Origin: Oxytricha trifallax
Taxonomy: Eukaryota > Ciliophora > Spirotrichea > Sporadotrichida > Oxytrichidae
Reading direction: 5' to 3'
DNA: 64,000 bases
Assembly: GCA_000711775.1 (NCBI GenBank)
Contig: ARYC01000367.1
Span: 1 to 64,000 of the forward strand
Shown here: piece after piece, positions 62,301 through 64,000 of the stretch
Layout: the number at the start of each line of letters is the position of its first letter
How positions within the stretch are numbered: position 1 is the stretch's first letter
Notes under the pieces: generated by a model
What the model was told of the DNA's origin: nothing
What the model saw: only the letters and a program-made list of their open reading frames with translations
Database searches by the model: none
Position numbers and translations under genes: made by a program

Positions 62301-62830
62301 AAAACCACTTAATTTGCTTTATATTAGCAATTACTTTAACAAACTTAGTTATAATGGTTTATGAATTATTTGCAATTGTAAAAGTTGGTTTTAAGAAATA
62401 CAGAAGATATTTATCCACAATGAATTTAAAGAGAACATTCTTCAGTTTTATAAACTACAAAAACAATGTTAAAATTTAGAATAAATAAACTTTAAATTAA
62501 ACTGAGCAAATCTTAATAGATCTTACATCTCCTTCAATTGTTAATGAAAGGAAGCGCTTTTAATAAATAAATCTACATATTTAAGAAAATAATTGCCTTG
62601 ATAGAGAGATTTCAAAATTAAGATTTCAAATTCAAGGGATTGATGAATAATAATATTAAGCTTAAAATAATAAGTTCATGGATGTGTTTGGGTAGCTGAA
62701 ATAGAAAACAGAAAAAAAATAAAACTTATTTCATAATAAAAATACTGATTTTAAAATAAGTCTGACTTCTCGGAAATAATAAATAATTGACTAATTATAA
62801 TTAGCTTAAAAAACTGATGATGAATTATGA
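38093..62830 (+). CDS. Gene 3: secreted/membrane cadherin-like protein, complete locus with IESs
   Basis: ATG 38093 with signal peptide MHNLNILIVTLLFLQQVFG; TGA 62828-62830. Blocks: 38093-about 38391 (67-nt intron 38146-38212), about 40313-40484, about 40813-40982, 42491-about 42672, about 43903-44002, 50444-50594, 51201-51394, 52621-about 52940, about 54910-55152, 55363-55696, 56570-56787, 58566-58876, 59092-about 59255, about 59612-60486 (introns 59940-59971 and 60147-60181), 61277-about 61400 and about 62310-62830. Tested pointers restore frame: AAT, GTATATATGG, AGTT, AAT, TTTAT, AGTA, AAT and AAAAA. Compared with gene 2 it is more diverged and has its own IES set. One questionable TGA occurs in the second block; otherwise it reads open and is the best candidate for a functional copy. 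Extracellular and membrane assignments are inferred from the leader and helices. Confidence 0.72.
38392..40312. other. IES in gene 3 with a GC-rich island
   Basis: About 1.9 kb, AT-rich except for the island 39478-39615. Three times longer than its gene 2 counterpart. No gene recognised. Confidence 0.5.
39478..39615. repeat. GC-rich island of unknown identity
   Basis: About 135 bp containing AAAAAGGAGGCCAGTTCGGG and CATGCCACCAAAATCGGGT, far richer in G+C than the flanks. Shares CATGCCA(AC)CACCAAAA-like sequence with 36584-36610. Could be a retroposon fragment or structured RNA; not resolved. Confidence 0.35.
40313..40484 (+). CDS. Gene 3 second block
   Basis: Reads FIIRYDDYMNVEWGKQIKN, WVEYGALNLVNMN, then TGA at 40425-40427 where gene 2 has Arg, then VTLSDNQKYISLV. 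Damage or a misjudged block end are both possible. Confidence 0.6.
40813..40982 (+). CDS. Gene 3 third block
   Basis: Reads IFVFEIQTGQIQSQWIVSSE, ITKIYYFNILNLNRAYMLFG and YYYSLTNSFYCFRQIFK. Conserved with 18756-18925. Confidence 0.7.
40983..42490. other. IES in gene 3 containing a small ORF
   Basis: About 1.5 kb. Contains the short, coding-looking ORF at 41461-41679 and, upstream of it on the minus strand, a stretch with tRNA-like A and B boxes (about 41340-41400). The rest is AT-rich. Confidence 0.5.
41461..41679 (+). CDS. Small unidentified ORF inside an IES
   Basis: ATG 41461 to TGA 41677-41679, 72 codons. It opens MSNQVNETKRYFLKNSQGNA, then YDFIEFLQEENQRLISIYAQ, with five TAA/TAG codons read as Gln. 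Composition is polar and protein-like, richer in Glu/Asn than chance frames nearby. There is no counterpart in the matching gene 2 IES (18926-19597). No family recognised. It could be a germline-limited gene, an exon of a different gene parked here, or chance. Confidence 0.4.
42491..42672 (+). CDS. Gene 3 block A
   Basis: Reads SAFGFMDLSTGQITSIVFQK, FSVGGFFYSYILNDKDLYQL, then ILKISQTNIQ. Conserved with 19598-19793. Confidence 0.75.
42673..43902. other. IES in gene 3
   Basis: About 1.2 kb of AT-rich DNA. The 60-codon minus-strand ORF at 43537-43719 is low-complexity and not credible. Nothing else seen. Confidence 0.5.
43903..44002 (+). CDS. Gene 3 block A2
   Basis: Reads QKWTNFNVNTPVYPLQFYSR, then VSEVDQNVRYHYVQ, and ends at AAT (44000-44002) against the TBE. 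Joining to AAT 50444 gives GTT TAA TGC AGA GCT in frame. Confidence 0.72.
44278..44297. promoter_or_regulatory. Iteron cluster 1 in left ITR
   Basis: CAGTTGACATAAGTTGACAG: two AGTTGACA units spaced 11 bp. Mirrored near 46240 in the right ITR. A Rep-binding site is inferred from repetition and position. Confidence 0.45.
44333..44357. promoter_or_regulatory. Iteron cluster 2 in left ITR
   Basis: Three units, TTTGACAG, GTTGACAC, AGTTGACAG, in tandem. Mirrored at about 46178-46204. Confidence 0.5.
44457..44480. promoter_or_regulatory. Iteron cluster 3 in left ITR
   Basis: Again three units, TTTGACAG, GTTGACAT, AGTTGACA, closest to the gene. Mirrored at about 46055-46080. Confidence 0.5.
44626..45936 (+). 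pseudogene. SF3-helicase Rep-like protein, one in-frame TGA
   Basis: Code-6 frame from ATG 44626 (or 44638) to TGA 45934-45936, about 436 codons. The helicase core is at about 45388-45690: Walker A YGKANTGKTS, Walker B IVLMDEMND, a B'-like stretch KMKRLLERGGYSTELKYGE, and motif C with CSVVIITNTLP. This order and spacing is that of superfamily 3 helicases of Rep/NS1-type replication proteins. The tail is acidic and Gln/Ser-rich. The N-terminal third, where such proteins usually carry an HUH nickase, shows no clear HxH motif. TGA at 44839-44841 interrupts the N-terminal part, so this copy looks inactive unless translation starts later. Relationship to any virus group is unproven. Confidence 0.72.
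46004..46445 (-). repeat. Right long inverted terminal repeat of Rep element
   Basis: Inverse of 44078-44532, including all iteron clusters (TGTCAACT words) and ending in TTTCATCAAT. Confidence 0.8.
46490..47766 (-). pseudogene. TBE 57-kDa-class zinc-finger/kinase gene, broken
   Basis: ATG 47766-47764. C2H2 fingers and kinase-like region can be followed, but there is a 1-base gain in a run of A (near 47436 on the given strand), a 1-base loss near 46893, and the catalytic HRD has become LRD. The normal stop codon is replaced as in the 12-kb copy; the frame would end at 46492-46490. Confidence 0.8.
48127..48293. promoter_or_regulatory. Expanded TBE intergenic palindrome
   Basis: The palindrome found once in other TBEs is amplified here. 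TTAGGAG and CTAATTAAGTAC words recur four times across about 165 bp (48127, 48200, 48230 and 48265 areas). Located between the divergent zinc-finger/kinase and small ORFs. Confidence 0.5.
48503..49289 (+). pseudogene. TBE small (22-kDa-class) ORF, frameshifted
   Basis: ATG 48503, reading MESMNDVMKRVQAQELIQRF. One base is missing near 48855 relative to the 14.3-kb copy. The 26-nt intron is at 49031-49056. The downstream exon ends at TGA 49287-49289, earlier than in the other copies. Confidence 0.75.
49031..49056 (+). other. 26-nt intron in TBE small ORF
   Basis: GTAAGATTTGTAG...CTTTAG, same position and length as 26788-26813. Confidence 0.55.
49299..50361 (-). pseudogene. TBE DDE transposase, multiple lesions
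   Basis: ATG 50361-50359, but the second codon is TGA where other copies have CGA. A second TGA at 50073-50071 replaces the Trp of KYWAHFS, and two bases are missing near 49400. Catalytic region still readable: IHADEAVF, LSVDNLSVHK, and Glu followed by FYWGILKG. Confidence 0.85.
50444..50594 (+). CDS. Gene 3 block B, first part
   Basis: Reads CRAYNLNKSLGSIILFKESN, GNQIENSSFQIQQQWVLSSN, then LFAVGIYG at pointer GTATATATGG (50585-50594). Confidence 0.75.
50595..51200. mobile_element. Palindromic IES with 10-bp pointer
   Basis: Flanked by GTATATATGG at 50585-50594 and 51201-51210. Excision leaving one copy restores GTA GGT ATA TAT GGA AAC GAA. Inverted arms of about 260 bp (about 50640-50900 and 50905-51165). 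The GC-rich outer ends (TTGCCCTTCGGGTGAGGC and GCCGGGGGCCCTTGC) are only partly complementary. Gene 2 has no IES at this codon. Confidence 0.85.
51201..51394 (+). CDS. Gene 3 blocks B (second part) and C, fused
   Basis: Reads NEQLISVAYFGSSIKDYALI, ITFNKTDSGAFSKEGQIFYS, then IVFFSFIFQDIDKGV, and ends at pointer AGTT (51391-51394). No IES where gene 2 has one at 21470-21770. Confidence 0.75.
51395..52620. other. IES between gene 3 blocks C and D
   Basis: About 1.2 kb bounded by AGTT. It contains fold-back copy FB5. No coding sequence seen. Confidence 0.65.
52137..52526. mobile_element. Fold-back repeat family, copy FB5
   Basis: The best-preserved arms of the family: GCCAGTTAACTTTCTGGAAT / inverse, GCTAGACTTTACTATTGGCG, CATCCTTGGATCGAGATAAA and the inverse ATCTCGATCCAAGGATG. 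Outer ends ATATTATAGTAAAAGATTTG and its inverse. Confidence 0.75.
52621..52940 (+). CDS. Gene 3 block D
   Basis: Reads VLAGSIQGNQIGGQLYYSAK, GVSIDLPTPYYFSMGAPQLI, MYTVTQPEVTVNNQVILVV, LTKLEKYHLLPLFQNSLNVQ and NRTIVIKNTNFK. Uninterrupted, whereas gene 2 has the 1-kb palindrome in the middle. CAA stands where gene 2 has TGA. Confidence 0.78.
52941..54909. other. IES between gene 3 blocks D and E, with a decayed TBE
   Basis: About 2 kb, most of it (about 53104-54310) a decayed TBE. The rest is AT-rich. Confidence 0.6.
53104..54310 (-). mobile_element. Strongly decayed TBE
   Basis: Left tip TAAAATCCCAAAACCCCTTA is a corrupted TBE end, followed by GATTGATGAGGGTAATG, which resembles GATTTGTAGGGAATTTG. 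An inverted counterpart lies near 54255. Interior ACTTTCTCCATTTATCTTTA and GTTAACGTCCTATAAACTCA match the TBE region upstream of the small ORF (ACTTTCTCCATATCCTTC, GTTGACCTCCTATAGG), and degraded copies of GTACTAATTAA words match its palindrome. No ORF survives. The right limit is approximate. Confidence 0.6.
54910..55152 (+). CDS. Gene 3 block E
   Basis: Reads YEYYLGNISLEIQFPECEYN, FTYSVLTQDLKSLPATIFKF and LIYKCSVQDGFSN, and ends at pointer AAT (55150-55152). The next in-frame codon in the IES would be TGA; joining to AAT 55363 avoids it. Confidence 0.72.
55363..55696 (+). CDS. Gene 3 block F
   Basis: Starts at AAT with NEIKFLITIPLNNNQSF, then WDGRDLDPKPNTSTN, YLPNYAPQFYEKPRDIVIIA and LPDYYDPNPNDKVTVKF. 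A TST/TNT-rich insert makes it slightly longer than in genes 1 and 2. Ends at pointer TTTAT (55692-55696). Confidence 0.78.
55697..56569. other. IES between gene 3 blocks F and G
   Basis: About 870 bp bounded by TTTAT. AT-rich, with a GC-rich island at 56146-56420. Lacks the palindromes found in genes 1 and 2 at this junction. Confidence 0.6.
56281..56420. repeat. GC-rich element with inverted ends, SINE- or MITE-like
   Basis: Ends TGATCTGTGAACCAGG (56281-56296) and CCTGGATCACGGATCT (56405-56420) are inverted copies (13 of 15 matching). The interior GTCGGGATTGAATCAGG resembles a Pol III B box with one mismatch. GC-rich sequence begins at about 56146. Not a recognisable tRNA. Confidence 0.4.
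56570..56787 (+). CDS. Gene 3 block G, first part
   Basis: Reads LFDAGFPELGDQYLIITLKD, NNPTNPKESKYLIKATFIQN, NVSIDNSTQQIYAFANYKQ, and ends at pointer AGTA (56784-56787). Confidence 0.78.
56788..58565. mobile_element. 1.8-kb palindromic IES inside block G of gene 3
   Basis: Flanked by AGTA (56784-56787, 58566-58569). Excision gives ATA AGT ATA AAT AAA GTC in frame, matching genes 1 and 2, which have no IES here. Outer inverted ends are diverged and pyrimidine-rich (AACCAAGAACCCCCC; inverse of GGGAGAGGAGTTCTCGGTT). Inner arms of about 230-250 bp lie at about 57150-57365 and 57575-57785. ORFs within the arms are not credible. Confidence 0.8.
58566..58876 (+). CDS. Gene 3 block G, second part
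   Basis: Reads INKVTPTGLIVLKFEKSINI, TNLTYAQELIKKSLKLDFLD and QDKTQLNIVVVDPNVFMN, to pointer AAT (58874-58876). Confidence 0.78.
58877..59091. other. About 215-bp IES unique to gene 3
   Basis: Bounded by AAT (58874-58876, 59092-59094). Joining gives AGT TGG AAA ATG CCT CCT, as in the continuous genes 1 and 2 (GAT TGG ACA ATG CCT CCA). Confidence 0.72.
59092..59255 (+). CDS. Gene 3 block H
   Basis: Reads MPPQISLQDNEYFLLMSKFF, NSTLSSLLITRVTTQIAI and LQTIQSSN. Right boundary not fixed. Confidence 0.72.
59256..59611. other. IES between gene 3 blocks H and I
   Basis: About 350 bp, AT-rich, same junction as 6134-6494 in gene 1. No feature. Confidence 0.6.
59612..60486 (+). CDS. Gene 3 block I: membrane-spanning region
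   Basis: Reads YLMWGLINSQQIISHTPLLN, YFYQLVVGTLKFDFLFSDQL, then helix IGFNIYLLILSPVLIFLSLC, RPAQFLSRLMIFKFPLRLL and VSVPVPFVSGVYLYKAKRLT. Introns at 59940-59971 (32 nt) and 60147-60181 (35 nt). Ends at pointer AAAAA (60482-60486), two codons past the gene 1 and gene 2 boundary. Confidence 0.78.
60487..61276. other. IES between gene 3 blocks I and J
   Basis: About 790 bp of AT-rich DNA with no recognised feature, bounded by AAAAA. Confidence 0.6.
61277..61400 (+). CDS. Gene 3 block J
   Basis: Reads KKFNSQNNYNPKIFAIVTVY, SECLIYFTDFIQDPELKYNI. Right edge approximate. Confidence 0.7.
61401..62309. other. IES between gene 3 blocks J and K
   Basis: About 900 bp, AT-rich, no recognised feature. 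Confidence 0.55.
62310..62830 (+). CDS. Gene 3 block K: last helix and tail
   Basis: Reads LICFILAITLTNLVIMVYEL, FKKYRRYLSTMNLKRTFFSF, QTEQILIDLTSPSIVNERKR and a Gln/Asn-rich tail to TGA 62828-62830. The segment from the helix to NERKRF is highly conserved in all three genes; the tail is variable. Confidence 0.8.
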
Positions 62831-63205
62831 ATTATTTCTGCTGATAATCTACATTTGATTTTGTTAATATTATTAATTAAATTCAAAATCTCATTATATT
62901 GAACTAGATCAATCAATATATTTTAATTGAACAGATAAATACTTTTGTAATATGAAAGTCTTGAATAATAATTATGACATTATATTTTTAATTAATTTTA
63001 AATTAATCAAAAAAAGGATTATATAATTTGATTAATTTTGGAAATTATATGATATATAGAGTGAAATTAATTAAATAAAATTGCTATTATAGTATTAATG
63101 ATAAATATTCATTTAAATTCTTCAAGTATAGTTATATAAATTTTATGAAAGCGCATAAATAATATCATAATCTGATTTTAGCATATCATTACATATAAGG
63201 GATCT

Positions 63206-63553
63206 TCATAAATCTTGGATAAAAGTATTGCTAAAAGTTTAATGATTTGAATCATTTAATTTGATATAAAATAATTGTATCTATAAAATACCAACATCAC
63301 CCCCATTCATGTCAATAAAGTTTCTAACAATATCTGAATGTTTTTGTAGAAATTCAAAAATATATTTTTATGAAATTGTATCTCCTTTAAATACTGTAAC
63401 ATCATAATTGTTGAATTCTTATTGTTCTTCTTTAGATATATAATTATTTTAATTTATTGGTCTGTATAAATGAATTATTGGAGTGTTTTTTATTTACAAT
63501 TCTTTATCTTATATGTCATTTTTAGGGAGATATTTAAATTCATAAGTTAAAGA
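63206..63553 (-). CDS. Unrelated minus-strand gene, 3' segment
   Basis: Reading leftward: FKYLPKNDIQDKELQIKNTP, IIHLYRPINQNNYISKEEQQ, EFNNYDVTVFKGDTISQKYI, FEFLQKHSDIVRNFIDMNGG; TGA at 63208-63206. TPIIHLYRP looks like the cis-Pro strand region of a thioredoxin fold. It is in a different frame from the segment to its right, so an intron, IES or frameshift lies near 63545-63590. Function tentative. Confidence 0.55.
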
Positions 63554-64000
63554 TCATTTAAAAAAGAATGCAATGTTTTTATATAAAATAGCAGAATATT
63601 ATTTAACTAAATGTCTATTTTATTGCCACCTTATTTTTATGTATATTTATTGCAACAAATTTGATTTTTCCTTATTAATTCCACAGCTCAGCAGATACTA
63701 ATGACAAATTTTCTATACATTTTTTATTCTTCTCTATCAAATATTCATTGCTATCTTTACTTTAAATCTAACTTTATTTCAAATTTTAATACTTTTAATC
63801 TACTAATTTATCATCTTCAGATATATAAAACAACACCACGATTTCTAATTACTTTTTCATGCTTTCTCTTATAAATCTTTTCAATGTGTAGTACCCTTAA
63901 AAGTGATACAAAGTGCCAATTAAATTCATTTAAAACTGCTAATTTTCTACTTTTTGGAGCAATTATAGATTGTTATAAGAAAGTTCATCTAAAATGTGTG
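63540..64000 (-). CDS. Unrelated minus-strand gene, upstream segment (partial)
   Basis: Enters from the right edge. Reads NLIGTLYHFQGYYTLKRFIR, LEIVVLFYISEDDKLVDQKY, CIENLSLVSAELWNQQGKIK and FVAINIHKNKVAIKQTFS. The frame closes at TGA 63542-63540, but the real protein probably jumps to the next segment. The pattern strand (VVLFYI) / helix / ELWNQQGKIKFVAINIHKN / later TPIIHLYRP is reminiscent of a thioredoxin-like domain, although the CxxC motif is not visible. Another frame is partly open at the right end (LAVLNEFNWHFVSLLRVLH), so its 5' structure is unclear. Confidence 0.5.

Noticed and set aside
1-64000. TGA read as Trp (as in some ciliates), since several TBE lesions are TGG to TGA
   Set aside because: All complete ORFs end at TGA, and other TGAs replace Arg or Gln rather than Trp. 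Single-base decay of transposon copies explains the pattern better.
1-64000. Scrambled gene architecture
   Set aside because: All recognised coding blocks of the three genes are in the same order and on the same strand. No inverted or permuted block was found.
1-64000. CRISPR arrays, bacterial operons, rRNA genes
   Set aside because: Nothing of the kind was seen. Regular short repeats are limited to ITR iterons, simple repeats and palindromes.

Overview
This window is ciliate germline (micronuclear) DNA from a spirotrich or hypotrich of the Oxytricha/Stylonychia type. By eye it is about three-quarters A+T. Every convincing reading frame uses TAA and TAG as glutamine and ends only at TGA (ciliate code 6), so standard-code reading cuts the genes into short pieces. 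Large elements end in inverted repeats tipped with telomere-like C4A4 (CAAAACCCCAAAACCCC) flanked by a 3-bp ANT duplication, which is the signature of TBE transposons. Exons are broken by AT-rich internally eliminated sequences (IESs) flanked by short direct repeats (pointers). At most junctions I tested, deleting one pointer copy restores the frame.

Layout. Three head-to-tail paralogues of one large gene lie on the + strand. Gene 1 is a 3' part only, from about 3341 to 9984. Gene 2 runs 12141-34698. Gene 3 runs 38093-62830. The product has a signal peptide, a long extracellular region with a cadherin/dystroglycan-like stretch, a multi-pass membrane region and a charged, Gln-rich tail. Segments keep the same order and orientation in all copies, so the gene is not scrambled. 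Gene 3 looks open. Gene 2 carries one in-frame TGA. The 3' half of gene 2 is almost identical to gene 1, which suggests recent segmental duplication or gene conversion. An unrelated minus-strand gene enters from the right edge.

Mobile DNA. There are five recognisable TBE copies: 1-1169 (partial, nested in the next), 1170-3162 (remnant), 12298-16238, 25450-29325 and 44003-50443. Two more are strongly decayed: 20163-21249 and about 53104-54310. A full TBE carries a DDE transposase (42-kDa class), a small ORF of unknown role (22-kDa class, with a probable 26-29 nt intron) and a C2H2 zinc-finger plus kinase-like protein (57-kDa class). Several TBEs occupy gene interior positions; two sit exactly at exon junctions and their removal restores the frame.

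The most unusual object is a 2.37-kb element at 44078-46445 nested in a TBE. It has inverted terminal repeats of about 450 bp containing TTGACA iterons and one gene with an SF3-type helicase domain. It looks like an integrated, Rep-type linear replicon or transposon. The window also holds large near-perfect palindromic IESs (about 3.7, 4.7, 23.3, 50.6 and 56.8 kb) and a dispersed fold-back family of at least five copies. At least two of these insertions are present in one paralogue and absent from the other.
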